From contig CALMMQ010000023.1 of NCBI GenBank assembly GCA_937868725.1, positions 1 to 49,718 of the forward strand: a DNA stretch of 49,718 nt, in the 5' to 3' direction. Source of the DNA: an uncultured Pleomorphomonas sp. (GTDB taxonomy: Bacteria > Pseudomonadota > Alphaproteobacteria > Rhizobiales > Pleomorphomonadaceae). Made by a program: the position numbers and the translations under genes. Position 1 is the first letter of the stretch; each line of letters begins with the position of its first letter. This document shows, piece after piece, positions 1 to 9,571 of this stretch. The notes under the pieces are model-generated. The model was not told the DNA's origin. It was given only the letters and a program-made list of their open reading frames with translations, and did no database searches.

Positions 1-762
1 GGCGCCAAGTTCAACAACGTCTTTGTCCAGCTCGGCTACGTGACCGTTGGTCGCCAGGACGACCTGACGGACGGCGACGTCCTGTACGGTGATGAAGGCT
101 TCACTGGCTTCAATGCCGCTTTCGGTGACACCAGCTACAACGGCATCACCGTTCTGGCTGACAACCTCGGTGGTGGCTTCTACGCTGGCGCCGGCGTCTA
201 TGGCAGCGGTGCAGTCGAGAACGCCTCGGTGCTCTACCGTGATGTGGACACCGGCAGCCAGGAATCGCATGCTCTGATCGAGGGTATCGTCGGTATCGCC
301 AAGCAGTCTTGGGGTTCCGCCGATCTGTCGGGCGGCTACCTGGCTGACTCGCAGTACAAGGACTCGTACTTCGTCAAGGCGACTGCCGAGTTCCTGATCA
401 CCAGCGAACTGTCGGCTCGTCTGACCGCCGCTTACGTCAACCTCGACAGCTATGCTGCTGGTGCGACCACGGGTAAGGACGTTTCGAAGGATTGGGAGAC
501 CGTTTCGGCTGCCGTCAAGTATCAGGCCACGCCTGACCTCGACGTTTACGCCGGTGGTGTCTACGCCTTCCAGGAAGGCGACGACGGCTACGCCCTCCAG
601 ATCGGCGCTGACTACATGCTGGCCAAGGGTCTGACCCTGACCGCCGAAGTCAACTACACCGACAAGTTCAAGTCGTTCGGTACCGACAGCTCCTACAGCA
701 CTGCCAACAACGGCGCTCAGCAGGACGTGTTCGGCATCGTTCGCCTGTCGCGTGAGTGGTAA
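1..762 (+). CDS. Outer-membrane porin, C-terminal part (5' truncated by window)
   Basis: The frame is open from base 1, so the signal peptide and N-terminus lie outside the window. The 253 visible residues show the alternating polar/hydrophobic, Gly- and Tyr-rich pattern of transmembrane beta strands and end in an aromatic residue (LSREW), the usual recognition signal for the BAM complex. The protein would form a passive diffusion channel in the outer membrane. Codon use is strongly biased, as in highly expressed genes. A strong intrinsic terminator follows 25 bases after the stop, so this is the end of its transcription unit. It resembles alphaproteobacterial general porins; the substrate cannot be told. 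Confidence 0.8.
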   Translation, partial: GAKFNNVFVQLGYVTVGRQDDLTDGDVLYGDEGFTGFNAAFGDTSYNGITVLADNLGGGFYAGAGVYGSGAVENASVLYRDVDTGSQESHALIEGIVGIAKQSWGSADLSGGYLADSQYKDSYFVKATAEFLITSELSARLTAAYVNLDSYAAGATTGKDVSKDWETVSAAVKYQATPDLDVYAGGVYAFQEGDDGYALQIGADYMLAKGLTLTAEVNYTDKFKSFGTDSSYSTANNGAQQDVFGIVRLSREW

Positions 763-787
763 TCTCAATCCCTTAGGGGTTTGACGG

Positions 788-820
788 AAAGGCCCGGCTC
801 GTCCGGGCCTTTCTGCATTT
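788..820 (+). terminator. Intrinsic terminator of the porin gene
   Basis: A perfect 10-bp stem (AAAGGCCCGG / CCGGGCCTTT, 788-797 and 803-812) with a 5-base loop is followed by CTGCATTTT. It lies 25 bases after the porin stop codon. Confidence 0.85.
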
Positions 821-1020
821 TGGGGTACCTTGCAACACTTGCCAATTCTTTCGGAATGAAGGCGGTTCGGCCGGCCTGAGATATTGCAAATCCTTGTTTT
901 GGAAGCTTATCCTTGCCGATGTCGCGTTGCGCCGGTCTGGATCGGTGGCGGGAATGCCGCGGTGTCCCTGAGCGGGGAAACGCGACGGTCGTGGGCTGAG
1001 TGGGACGAGGAGGTGTTGAA

Positions 1021-3456
1021 ATGGTGCGCTGGCAGATTTCAGCCATTCTCGGCGGCGCGGCCACCGTCGCCATCGCCGCCGCGGCTCTGATCGCCGACAC
1101 GTCGACCATCAAGCAGGACCTCATCGCCCGTACCGCCCAGGTGCTGGCCGGGGAGGCGACGAGCTGGGCCAGCGTCGAGATCGTCGGACGCGACGCGTAT
1201 CTGAGCGGCGCGGCGCCCTCGGAAGACCTGCGGGCGCTGGCCGTGGCGCGCTTGCAGCGGGTGTTCGGCATCCGGCGCGTCGATGACAGTGCCGCGACGC
1301 TGCTGGCCGACGTCAAGCCCTACCGTTTCGCCGTCGAACGCCTGGCTGACAACGAAGTCCGCCTTGAAGGCTTTGCGCCGTCGCTGCCCGATCGGGCGCG
1401 ACTGGATGCCGCGCTGCGCGCCGCTGTACCGTCGACGGTCTACATCGACAGCCTGGAGCTGGCGCGCGGCGCTCCCGACGAACGCTTCCTGACCGTGGCG
1501 ACGCAACTGATGCCGGTGGCGCGCAGTCTGCGTACCGGCCGCATCGAACTCGTCGATCACGCCGTTACCATCGCCGGCGAGGCGATGAGCAACGCCGAAT
1601 ACGACAAACTGCGGGCCAAGCCGCCCGTGCTGCCGGCTCCCTATGCGCTGGGCCGGTTTGATATCGTGCGACCGGTGGCTTCGCCCTACACCTGGTCGGT
1701 CGACCTGCGCGACGGCATGCTGGCGGTCGGCGGCTTCACGCCTGATCCGGCCACCCATACCCGGCTCGCCGCCGTCGTCCGCGCCGAGGCGACGGGCCGA
1801 ACCGTCCACGACCGTTCCGACCTTGCGTCCGGTGAGCCGTCGGGGTTCGCCGATGTGGTCGAGGAAGCCATCGACTACCTTGACCTGATGGCGGAGGCGC
1901 ACGTCGGCTTCAGCGATCGCAACATCACCATCGCCGGCCGGGCGACGACGCCGGGCAGCTATCGCACGCTGACGGCCTATCTCGAAACCTGGGCGCCGTC
2001 CGGCTTCAACGTCCAGTCATCCATCGACCTGCCGGTGGTCACGCCCTACACGCTGACCGCCTCGCGCATGGCTGGCCGCGTCACGGTGACCGGTTTTGCT
2101 CCCGACGACACGGCGCGCGACATCATTGCCGACGCCGCCACCAGCCAGTCGCAGGGGCCGGCGGTGGTCGAGGTGACGCTGGCCGACGGCGCCCCCAACG
2201 GCTTTGCCGGGGCGGCCCGTTTCGCCCTCGATCTGCTCGACAAGTGTTCGAGCGGCACGGTGCTGCTGTCGGACGGCCGCATCCGCCTCGAAGGCGTGGC
2301 CAAGACCGGCGGCGATCTCATCGAGCTGGAGGCGGCGGCGGCCAACCCGCCCGAGGGCTTCGAGGTCGACCTCAACGCCGATCCGCCGGTGGTATCGCCT
2401 TATGTTTGGCAGATCGAGAAGACGGCCGACCAGCTGATTCTGTCGGGCTCGTCGCCGTCGGAAGACCTGCGCTCGGCCATCAGCAGCGGTCTCGATGAGA
2501 CCGTCCCCGACCTCGCGGTCTACGACAAGACGTCGGTGGCCACCGGGCTCGCCGATGATGTCGACCTCAAGGCGGTCGCCAACCGTGCGCTTGAGGTGCT
2601 GGCGCATCTCAAGCGCGGCACCGTGACGCTGTCCGATCGCACGCTGTCGGTCTCCGGCCAAGCGACGTCGGCGGCCGAACGCAGCGCTGCCATGGCCGCG
2701 CTCGACACCTTGCCCGCCGGCCTCGTCAAGGGGGTGATCACCATCGAGTCGTCGATCACCTTCCGTCTGGTCATCGAACGCGGCCTCGACACCGTCACCA
2801 TCGACGGTGCCGTTCCGGACGAAGCGACGCAGGCAGCGCTGCAATCGGCCGTCGACCGGATGATCGGCAAGGCCGATGTCCTGGCCTCTCTCGAGATCGA
2901 CAGCGCCTTGCCGTCCGGCACCGGCGACGCCGAGCGTCTGGCTGTGCGGGCAGCTTCGCTGATCGCCAAGGGGCGGGTCAGCGTCGAGGACGGCGTCATC
3001 AGCGTTTCCGGCCAGGCCTTTACCGGCGTTGGCGCCACGCGCCTGTCGGCCGAGTTGTCGCCGGCGCTGCCGGCTGGCTACCGTCTGGCCGCGGCGGTGG
3101 GAGCGGCGCCCGACGAGCCGGAAATCGATGCTGCCACCTGCCGCACTCGCCTCGCCGACGTGCTGAAGCGCAATGGCGTACTGTTCGAACCGGGATCGGC
3201 GCTGCCGTCCAGCGACAGCCGCGGTCTGATCGACCGGCTCGGCGCCATCGCCCTGTCGTGCCCGTCGGCGCGCATCGACATCGTCGGCCACGCTGACGCC
3301 GGTGCCGATGCGGCCGATCTCGGCCAGGCGCGGGCGGCGGCCGTCGCCGACGCACTGGAAGAGATCGGCGTCGATCGCGCCCGTCTGGATGTGACGGCGT
3401 CAGGCAGTGCTCTCAGCGAGCGGGCCGGCGCCATTGATGTTGTCGCCAAGCCCTGA
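1021..3456 (+). CDS. OmpA-like envelope protein with five internal repeats (BON-like)
   Basis: The 811-residue protein begins with a hydrophobic segment (about residues 4-25) that is an uncleaved anchor or a signal peptide. Five related units begin near residues 99, 221, 341, 459 and 580 with an aromatic/proline motif (KPYRF, SPYTW, TPYTL, SPYVW, ITFRL), so the repeat is about 120 residues long; each contains a BON-like fold pattern ending in G-x-x-P. From about residue 700 an OmpA-type domain follows (RIDIVGHADAGAD), which normally binds peptidoglycan. ATG 1021 was chosen over the in-frame GTG at 1000 because GAGGAGG lies about 7 bases upstream. It likely sits in the periplasm tied to the wall. 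It heads a cluster with two small membrane-linked genes. Confidence 0.75.
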   Translation: MVRWQISAILGGAATVAIAAAALIADTSTIKQDLIARTAQVLAGEATSWASVEIVGRDAYLSGAAPSEDLRALAVARLQRVFGIRRVDDSAATLLADVKPYRFAVERLADNEVRLEGFAPSLPDRARLDAALRAAVPSTVYIDSLELARGAPDERFLTVATQLMPVARSLRTGRIELVDHAVTIAGEAMSNAEYDKLRAKPPVLPAPYALGRFDIVRPVASPYTWSVDLRDGMLAVGGFTPDPATHTRLAAVVRAEATGRTVHDRSDLASGEPSGFADVVEEAIDYLDLMAEAHVGFSDRNITIAGRATTPGSYRTLTAYLETWAPSGFNVQSSIDLPVVTPYTLTASRMAGRVTVTGFAPDDTARDIIADAATSQSQGPAVVEVTLADGAPNGFAGAARFALDLLDKCSSGTVLLSDGRIRLEGVAKTGGDLIELEAAAANPPEGFEVDLNADPPVVSPYVWQIEKTADQLILSGSSPSEDLRSAISSGLDETVPDLAVYDKTSVATGLADDVDLKAVANRALEVLAHLKRGTVTLSDRTLSVSGQATSAAERSAAMAALDTLPAGLVKGVITIESSITFRLVIERGLDTVTIDGAVPDEATQAALQSAVDRMIGKADVLASLEIDSALPSGTGDAERLAVRAASLIAKGRVSVEDGVISVSGQAFTGVGATRLSAELSPALPAGYRLAAAVGAAPDEPEIDAATCRTRLADVLKRNGVLFEPGSALPSSDSRGLIDRLGAIALSCPSARIDIVGHADAGADAADLGQARAAAVADALEEIGVDRARLDVTASGSALSERAGAIDVVAKP

Positions 3457-3469
3457 AGCGGAGGTCGTC

Positions 3470-3568
3470 ATGTTCTATCTGCTTTCGGCGTTTTGGCCTT
3501 ATGTGCTGGTGGCCGTTGCCGCCGGCGTGGTGATCGGCTGGTTCGGCTCGGAGCGCAACGAGTCGTGA
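3470..3568 (+). CDS. Small single-span membrane peptide, 32 residues
   Basis: An ATG at 3470, preceded by GGAGG at about 3459, opens a 32-residue frame: a hydrophobic stretch (residues 4-25, rich in Val/Ala/Trp/Phe) and a short charged tail (SERNES). It lies 13 bases after the OmpA-like gene and 57 bases before the helix-hairpin-helix gene, in the same direction, so the three are probably one operon. The composition is that of a one-pass membrane peptide. The function is unknown; a structural partner of the envelope protein is inference. Confidence 0.55.
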   Translation: MFYLLSAFWPYVLVAVAAGVVIGWFGSERNES

Positions 3569-3625
3569 TCTGCGCCTCGCCCTGGCAGGCGGTGCCGGTT
3601 TGGCGGCGAGACTGAGAGGATGGCC

Positions 3626-4150
3626 ATGGTCTTTCTGGTGTTCGAGACAGTGGTGCTGATCGCCGCCGCGGTGGCATGCGGCATTTTTCTTGGCATCGTG
3701 GCCAAGCAGCTGTTCGGCAAGGTGATTGTCGTTGACGGCGGTCCGCGCTTCACCGAGATCATGGATCAGGCCGCCGCTGACGAACGCGGCGCCGCCGAGG
3801 CCTCGACCATCGACGCCGTGGTGGCGGAAGTGGCCGCCGAGGCCGACGTGGTGGCCCCCGATCTCGAGCGGGCCGAGGCCGCCGATCGCGTCGGCGCCCG
3901 GCCGCCGCTGCTGTCGGAGCCGCTTGACGGCGGCGCCGACGATCTCAAGAAGATCAAGGGCATCGGTCCGCAGAACGAGGCCCGCCTCAATGCCCTCGGC
4001 GTCTACCACTATCGCCAGATCGCCGCCTGGACGCCGGAGGAGGCCCGCTGGGTCGGCGCCTACCTCGCCTTTGCCGGCCGCATCGAGCGTGAAAACTGGA
4101 TTGGCCAGGCCAACACCCTGCTCAGCGCCGACGATGGACGCCCGGTCTGA
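3626..4150 (+). CDS. Membrane-anchored helix-hairpin-helix protein
   Basis: The protein has an N-terminal membrane segment (VFETVVLIAAAVACGIFLGI), an acidic Ala/Glu-rich linker and a C-terminal helix-hairpin-helix domain (DLKKIKGIGPQNEARLNALG, then WVGAYLAFAGRIERENW). This domain type is common in alphaproteobacteria as a stand-alone fold and at the end of some NADH dehydrogenase and L21-like proteins; it can bind DNA non-specifically, but that is not shown here. Two starts are possible, 3620 and 3626; 3626 gives better spacing to GAGAGGA. It is the last gene of the plus-strand cluster; the efflux operon converges on it with a gap of 10 bases. Confidence 0.65.
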   Translation: MVFLVFETVVLIAAAVACGIFLGIVAKQLFGKVIVVDGGPRFTEIMDQAAADERGAAEASTIDAVVAEVAAEADVVAPDLERAEAADRVGARPPLLSEPLDGGADDLKKIKGIGPQNEARLNALGVYHYRQIAAWTPEEARWVGAYLAFAGRIERENWIGQANTLLSADDGRPV

Positions 4151-4160
4151 CGGTCGGCCG

Positions 4161-5699
4161 TCAATCCGCGTCGGGCATTGACGGTTTGACCTCGGTACTC
4201 TTGGGCGGCTTGCGCAACACCAGGATGAGCGGCAGCACCAAGAGCGTCACCCACATCATCAGCTTGAAGTCGTCAACGTAGGAGATCATCGCCGCCTGCG
4301 CCTGGACGATGTTGTCGAGGATCGACGAGAAGGTCAGCGTGTTGGCGTGCATGCCGACGGCGTGGGCGGCGGCGTCGACTTCGGGCGAGAATGGCGTCAG
4401 GTGCTCGCCGAGCTCGGCGTGATTGATCTGGATGTTGCGGCTCAGCATCGACGTCACGACGGAAATGCCGATCGACGAGCCGATGTTGCGCACGAGGCTG
4501 TAGAGGGCGGCGCTTTCCGTCCGGAGCTGCGGCGCCAGCGTGGCAAAGCCCACCGTCGACATCGGCACGAACACGAAGCCGAGGCCAAAGCCCTGCATGA
4601 CGCCGGACAGCACCACCGGCCAGGCGTCCATGTCGGTGGAAAATCCGGTCATGTCGTAGAGCGACCAGGTGGTCAGCGCCAGCCCGCCGAGGATGAGCAG
4701 GCGGGCGTCGACAACGCGCAGCAGCCGGCCGACCATCAGCATGGCGATCATGGTGCCGATGCCGCGCGGCGCCATGGCCAGCCCCGTCGTCACGGTGGGA
4801 AAGCCCATCAGCCGCTGCAGGATGGGGGGCAGCAGGGCCGTGGTGGCCAGTAGCACCACCGAAATGGCAAAGGAGAAGACGCAGGCGGTGACGAAGTTGC
4901 GGTCGCCGAAGATCTGCGGGTGGATGAACGGATGTTCGGACGTCATGGAATGGATGACGAACACCCACAGCGCCGCCAGCGACACGGCCGCCTCGATGAT
5001 GATCTCGGTTGATGAGAACCAGTCGAGGAGTTCGCCCCGGTCGAGCAGCAGCTGCAGCGCGCCGACGAACAGGCCGAGCATGGCGAAGCCGAAGAAGTCG
5101 AACGACCGGCGGTGATGGGCGGACGCCGGCATGAACAGCGCGATACCGGCGAAGGCCAGCGCGCCCACCGGCACGTTGATGTAGAACACCCAGCGCCAGT
5201 CGAAGGTATCGGTCAGCCAGCCGCCCAGTGTCGGCCCGAGAATCGGCGCCACCATGATGCCGGCGCCCCACATGGCCATGGCCTGACCGTGGCGTTCGCG
5301 CGGGTTGATGTCGAGCAGCACCGCTTGCGACAGCGGCGCCAGCGAAGCGCCGAACACACCCTGCAGCACGCGGAAGGCGACCATTTCGGCAAGGCTGGTG
5401 GCGAGGCCGCACATGCACGAAGCCAGCGTAAAGCCGGCCACGGAGACGAGGAACAGCCGGTTGCGGCCGATGACCTCGGCCACCCAGCCGGTAATCGGCG
5501 TGGCAATGGCCGAGGCGACGATATACGACGTCAGTACCCAGTTGATGGTGTCCTGGGCCGCGCCAAGGTTGCCCTGCATCGACGGCAACGCCACGTTGGC
5601 GATGGTCGTGTCGAGGATCTGCATGATCACCGCCAGCATGGTGGCGAGCGTCAGCAAGCCACGATGCGGCACGTCGAGCGTCGGCCGGGAGAGGTTCAC
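4161..5699 (-). CDS. emrB: EmrB/QacA-type multidrug efflux transporter (MFS, DHA2 family)
   Basis: The 512-residue protein has the length and hydrophobic pattern of 14-helix drug:proton antiporters. The antiporter motif C is present in segment 5 (GIMVAPILGPTLGGWL), preceded by the typical LDTTIANVALPSM in helix 1. It pumps toxic compounds across the inner membrane together with an EmrA-type adaptor and an outer-membrane channel. The start codon overlaps the end of the adaptor gene by 4 bases (ATGA), so translation is coupled. Substrates cannot be predicted. No outer-membrane TolC-type gene is nearby. Confidence 0.9.
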   Translation of the reverse strand: MNLSRPTLDVPHRGLLTLATMLAVIMQILDTTIANVALPSMQGNLGAAQDTINWVLTSYIVASAIATPITGWVAEVIGRNRLFLVSVAGFTLASCMCGLATSLAEMVAFRVLQGVFGASLAPLSQAVLLDINPRERHGQAMAMWGAGIMVAPILGPTLGGWLTDTFDWRWVFYINVPVGALAFAGIALFMPASAHHRRSFDFFGFAMLGLFVGALQLLLDRGELLDWFSSTEIIIEAAVSLAALWVFVIHSMTSEHPFIHPQIFGDRNFVTACVFSFAISVVLLATTALLPPILQRLMGFPTVTTGLAMAPRGIGTMIAMLMVGRLLRVVDARLLILGGLALTTWSLYDMTGFSTDMDAWPVVLSGVMQGFGLGFVFVPMSTVGFATLAPQLRTESAALYSLVRNIGSSIGISVVTSMLSRNIQINHAELGEHLTPFSPEVDAAAHAVGMHANTLTFSSILDNIVQAQAAMISYVDDFKLMMWVTLLVLPLILVLRKPPKSTEVKPSMPDAD

Positions 5700-6844
5700 G
5701 GGTGGATGTCCCCGGCATAGCTTGGCGAAATGCCAAGCAGAGCCAGCGTCTTGCGCACCGCGCCAGGCAAGGGCCGCACAAAGCCGGTGTCGATGTCGAC
5801 GGCGACCGACAGGCCGGCGCGCAGGGCTGGTCCGTCGGCTTGGTCGATGGCGATGCGCACCGGCACGCGCTGCACCACCTTCACCCAGTTGCCGGTGGCA
5901 TTCTGCGCCGGCAGGATGGAGAAGATGGCGCCGGTGCCGCCGCCCAGGCTTTCGACGTGGCCGCGGAGCTGCTGATCGGGATAGGCGTCGAGCGTCAGCT
6001 CCGCTTCCTGGCCCGGCCGCATGTGCTCAAGGTCCGTTTCCTTGAAGTTGGCCTCGATCCAGGCCGACGACGTGTCGATCAGCGCCATGACGGCGGTGCC
6101 CGACGTCAAGTACTGGCCGACCTGAAGATTGGCGACCTGGCTGACCGTGCCGACCGCCGGCGCCCGGATGGCGGTGTGTTCGAGGTCGAGGCGGGCCCGG
6201 TCGAGGGAGGCGAGCGCCTGCAGCACCGAAGGGTGCTCGTCCGTGTCGATGGCGGCATCGCCGCCAAGCGCCGCCAGCGCGTCGACGACGCCCTGATCGG
6301 CCTGAGCGACCGCCTGACGGGCGAGGTCGAGATCGTGGCGCGAGGTGTCGAACTGCGCTTCGGTGGTGTTGCCGGTCTGGCGCAGCTTGTCCTGCCGGTT
6401 GAACTGCACCTGCTGATAGTCGAGCGTGTTGCGGGCGGTGATGGCCCGGAGCTCGGCGTCCTTGAGCGCGGTGCGCATCTGGTCGACCTGCAGCCGGGCG
6501 AGCGCCACCGCGCTCACCGCCTTGTCGAGGGCGATGCGATAGCCGGCGTCGTCAAGACGGAACAGGATGTCGCCCGGCTGGACGACCTCGTTCTGCCTGA
6601 CGCGCACCTCGGCGATCCGCCCCTCGACCTCGGAGCTGATCAGCACCTTGTTCTGCTGCACGTAGGCATTTTCCGTCGACGCCCAGCGGCTGCCGTTGAT
6701 CCAGTACCAGCCGCCGGCGACGGCGAGGGCCAGTGGCAGGGCGGTCATCAGCGGAATGCGCAGCCAGTTGGAGGCTCGGCGCGGACGGGGCGGGGGGAGA
6801 ACAGGCGCCGCCGGGGCGTGTTCGCGGTTGGTATCTTCGGACAT
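5696..6844 (-). CDS. emrA: EmrA-type membrane fusion protein of the efflux pump
   Basis: The 382-residue protein has a short cytosolic N-terminus rich in Pro/Arg, one membrane helix (about residues 31-48, ending YWINGSRW), and a periplasmic part with the split lipoyl half-motif (ISSEVEGRIAEVRVRQNEVV), a long coiled coil and a beta-barrel region (AYPDQQLRGHV). It links the inner-membrane pump to an outer-membrane channel. It begins 4 bases after the marR stop and overlaps emrB by 4 bases, so the three genes form one operon. Confidence 0.9.
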   Translation of the reverse strand: MSEDTNREHAPAAPVLPPPRPRRASNWLRIPLMTALPLALAVAGGWYWINGSRWASTENAYVQQNKVLISSEVEGRIAEVRVRQNEVVQPGDILFRLDDAGYRIALDKAVSAVALARLQVDQMRTALKDAELRAITARNTLDYQQVQFNRQDKLRQTGNTTEAQFDTSRHDLDLARQAVAQADQGVVDALAALGGDAAIDTDEHPSVLQALASLDRARLDLEHTAIRAPAVGTVSQVANLQVGQYLTSGTAVMALIDTSSAWIEANFKETDLEHMRPGQEAELTLDAYPDQQLRGHVESLGGGTGAIFSILPAQNATGNWVKVVQRVPVRIAIDQADGPALRAGLSVAVDIDTGFVRPLPGAVRKTLALLGISPSYAGDIHP

Positions 6845-6848
6845 GGGA

Positions 6849-7340
6849 TCAGGCTTCCGTTTCCGGCCCGAGCCGGTTGATCTTGGAGGTGTCGAACGGG
6901 GACTCTTCGCCGACGCTGACGAGGAGGTTGTGGTAAAGGCGACCGAGCAGGCCGGTCAGGGTGTCGATTTCACTGGCCGAGAAGCCGTTCAGCGCCTCGC
7001 CGAACACTTCCATGGCGGCGGCGTGCATGCGCTCGATGCCGGGTTTGGCCGCTTCGGTGGTGTGGATGAGGCGGGCGCGCCGGTCTTCGGGGTCGGGGCG
7101 GCGCTCGACCAGCCCCAGGGCTTCCAGGCGGTCGACCATGCGGCAGATGGTGATCGGCTCGACACCGCTGATGTCGGCGAGGGTGGCCTGGTTGATGCCC
7201 TGGCGCTTGGCGACACGCGCCAGCACGTACCATTGGGCGCGCGACATGCCGGTGGTGTCGGCGAAGCGGTCGAAACGCTTCTTGATCAGGCGGTCCGTCT
7301 CATGCAGCAGGCCGCCAATGGAGATTGTCGGTTTGGTCAT
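6849..7340 (-). CDS. MarR-family transcriptional repressor of the efflux operon
   Basis: The 163-residue protein has the MarR winged-helix layout: dimerisation helices at both ends and a helix-turn-helix with INQATLADISGVEPITICRM followed by a wing with the family signature DPEDRRARL. MarR proteins usually repress their own operon and release DNA when a small compound binds. It is the first gene of the operon with emrA and emrB, and a palindrome lies directly before it. The first base of the start codon is only 13 bases from that palindrome. Confidence 0.9.
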   Translation of the reverse strand: MTKPTISIGGLLHETDRLIKKRFDRFADTTGMSRAQWYVLARVAKRQGINQATLADISGVEPITICRMVDRLEALGLVERRPDPEDRRARLIHTTEAAKPGIERMHAAAMEVFGEALNGFSASEIDTLTGLLGRLYHNLLVSVGEESPFDTSKINRLGPETEA

Positions 7341-7350
7341 GAGCCTTCAT

Positions 7351-7370
7351 ATGATAAGCATGCTTATAAT
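7351..7370. promoter_or_regulatory. Palindromic MarR operator overlapping the marR promoter
   Basis: A perfect 14-bp palindrome ATAAGCATGCTTAT (7354-7367) extends to 20 bp with a single mismatched pair. On the minus strand TTGCAT, a 17-base spacer and TATGAA (7346-7351) frame it, so the operator lies inside the spacer of a plausible sigma-70 promoter. This is the usual design for MarR autoregulation. That promoter would give an almost leaderless message, so another start further upstream is possible. Confidence 0.6.
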
Positions 7371-7485
7371 GCAAGAGCTCATCAGCAGTATAGTAAAGCA
7401 CTGTAGACTATTGCCGCGGAGAAGGCGGCGACAGCCGGATCGGCGCGGACAACGGCCGTTTGCTGCCGCGCCACCACCTCGGCTC

Positions 7486-7514
7486 TTGCCAGACGCCACC
7501 ATTTCCTCTATTAG
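7486..7514 (+). promoter_or_regulatory. Candidate sigma-70 promoter for rpsB-tsf
   Basis: TTGCCA (7486-7491), a 17-base spacer and TATTAG (7509-7514) lie 121 bases before rpsB. A GC-rich stretch (CCGCGCC) follows the -10 box, as in promoters of ribosomal genes that respond to ppGpp. The leader of about 110 bases could hold S2 feedback control, but no specific structure was identified. Confidence 0.45.
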
Positions 7515-7634
7515 CCGCGCCATTCCACACGCGGGACCCACGGGTGCGTTGTTGCGCATCCTTCCGGTCGCGACCGGCGCTCTTGCCGGCGTGATTTTCC
7601 CGCGGAGGCTTGAAACCGGAAAAGGTACGACAAA

Positions 7635-8405
7635 ATGGCTCTTCCCGATTACACCATGCGCCAGTTGCTCGAGGCCGGCGTGCACTTCGGTCACCAGACG
7701 CACCGCTGGAACCCGAAGATGAAGCCGTTCATCTTCGGCTCGCGCGCCAACATCCACATCCTCGATCTGGCCCAGACCGTTCCCCTGCTGCACCAGGCCC
7801 TCAAGGCCGTGTCGGACACCGTCGCCCGTGGCGGCCGCGTGCTGCTGGTCGGCACCAAGCGTCAGGCGCAGGACGATATCGCCGAGGCGGCCCGCCGTTC
7901 GGCTCAGTACTACGTCAACAGCCGCTGGCTCGGCGGCATGCTGACCAACTGGAAGACCATTTCCGGTTCGATCCAGCGCCTGCGCAAGCTCGACGAGACG
8001 CTGAACTCCGAGCAGGCCGCCCGCCTGACCAAGAAGGAACGCCTGGTCATGACGCGCGAACGCGACAAGCTGGAGCGCGCGCTCGGCGGTATCAAGGACA
8101 TGGGCGGCACCCCTGACCTGATCGTCGTCATCGACACCAACAAGGAAAAGAACGCCATCGACGAGGCCCGCCGCCTCGGCATTCCGGTGGCCGCCATCCT
8201 CGATTCGAACTGCGATCCGGACGGCATCACCTATCCGGTTCCCGGCAACGACGACGCCGGCCGCGCCATCGCGCTCTACTGCGACCTGATCTCGCGCGCC
8301 GCCATCGACGGCATCTCGCGCGCCGCTGGCGCCATGGGCCTCGACCTCGGCGAAGCTGAAATGCCGATCGAAGAGCCGGCCCTGGCCGAGGGCGCCGAGG
8401 CCTGA
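7635..8405 (+). CDS. rpsB: 30S ribosomal protein S2
   Basis: The 256-residue protein starts [20 protein letters not shown], the standard S2 N-terminus, and carries the conserved [14 protein letters not shown] and [21 protein letters not shown] segments. S2 binds late to the 30S subunit near the junction of head and body. Upstream of the ATG is AAAAGG. It is followed by tsf, as in most bacteria; the gap of 209 bases contains no terminator that I could see. The C-terminus is acidic ([11 protein letters not shown]), as in other alphaproteobacterial S2 proteins. Confidence 0.97.
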   Translation: MALPDYTMRQLLEAGVHFGHQTHRWNPKMKPFIFGSRANIHILDLAQTVPLLHQALKAVSDTVARGGRVLLVGTKRQAQDDIAEAARRSAQYYVNSRWLGGMLTNWKTISGSIQRLRKLDETLNSEQAARLTKKERLVMTRERDKLERALGGIKDMGGTPDLIVVIDTNKEKNAIDEARRLGIPVAAILDSNCDPDGITYPVPGNDDAGRAIALYCDLISRAAIDGISRAAGAMGLDLGEAEMPIEEPALAEGAEA

Positions 8406-8614
8406 TCGGCCCAGCGTCCCACTTGACGTGACAATCGGGCGGGTCCTGTGGGGTCCGCCCGAAGCATTACCGGCCAGCATGATCCGCGTTTGCGCGTATG
8501 CCGCTCTTTGCGCCGCCGGCCGGCCTCAATTCTGCCCATCGCTCCTTCATGAACCCGTCAGCGCAGCGCTGTAGGCTTGGAGCATGGAGCGCACTCGAAC
8601 TGAACGAGGGTAAG

Positions 8615-9538
8615 ATGAACATTTCCGCCACCATGGTGAAGGATCTGCGCGACAAGACCGGCGCCGGCATGATGGATTGCAAGCACGCCCTGGCCGAAAA
8701 CAACGGCGACATCGAAGCCGCCATCGACTGGCTGCGCGCCAAGGGCCTCAGCAAGGCCGCCAAGAAGGCCGGCCGCGTTGCCGCCGAAGGTCTGGTCGGC
8801 GTTGCCGTCGGCGCCACCTCGGCCGCCGTCGTCGAAGTGAACTCCGAGACCGACTTCGTTGCCCGCAACGACGCCTTCCAGGCGCTGGTGCGCGCCGTCG
8901 CCGCCGTGGCCGTCGAGAAGGATGGCGATGCCGCCGCCGTCGCCGCCGCCACCTATCCCGGCAAGGCCCACTCGGTCGACGCCGAGGTCAAGGAACTGGT
9001 TGCCACCATCGGCGAGAACATGAACTTCCGCCGTTCGGCCGCCCTCAAGGTGTCGGCTGGCGCCGTTGCCACCTACATCCACTCGGCCGTCTCCGAGAAC
9101 CTCGGCAAGATCGGCGTGCTGGTGGCTGTCGAGTCGACCGGCAAGACCGAGGAGCTGGTGAAGCTCGGCAAGCAGATCGCCATGCACGTCGCCGCCACCA
9201 ACCCGCTGGCGCTCGCCGCCGAGGACATCTCGGCCGACGTCGTCGAGCGCGAACGCGCCATCTTCATCGAGCAGGCCAAGGAGTCGGGCAAGCCGGCCGC
9301 CGTCATCGAGAAGATGGTCGAGGGCCGCATCCGCAAGTTCTTCGAAGAGTCGACGCTGCTGAAGCAGGCCTTCGTCATCAATCCGGAACTGACCGTCGAA
9401 GCCGCCGTCAAGGCGGCCGAAGGTCCGGCCGGCGCGCCGATCAAGATCACCGGCTTCGTCCGCTTCGCCCTCGGCGAAGGCATCGACAAGCAGGAATCCG
9501 ATTTCGCCGCTGAAGTCGCCGCCGCGGCCGGTCACTGA
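8615..9538 (+). CDS. tsf: Translation elongation factor Ts
   Basis: The 307-residue protein begins with the UBA-like domain [20 protein letters not shown] and contains the EF-Tu contact motif TDFVARN. EF-Ts exchanges GDP for GTP on EF-Tu. The ATG at 8615 follows GAGGGTAAG and fits the family N-terminus; longer in-frame extensions upstream are not conserved in EF-Ts. A strong terminator follows 33 bases after the stop, so rpsB-tsf form a unit. Confidence 0.97.
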   Translation: MNISATMVKDLRDKTGAGMMDCKHALAENNGDIEAAIDWLRAKGLSKAAKKAGRVAAEGLVGVAVGATSAAVVEVNSETDFVARNDAFQALVRAVAAVAVEKDGDAAAVAAATYPGKAHSVDAEVKELVATIGENMNFRRSAALKVSAGAVATYIHSAVSENLGKIGVLVAVESTGKTEELVKLGKQIAMHVAATNPLALAAEDISADVVERERAIFIEQAKESGKPAAVIEKMVEGRIRKFFEESTLLKQAFVINPELTVEAAVKAAEGPAGAPIKITGFVRFALGEGIDKQESDFAAEVAAAAGH

Positions 9539-9571
9539 CCGCCCGGCTGTCGGCTGAAAGCGCAACAACAG

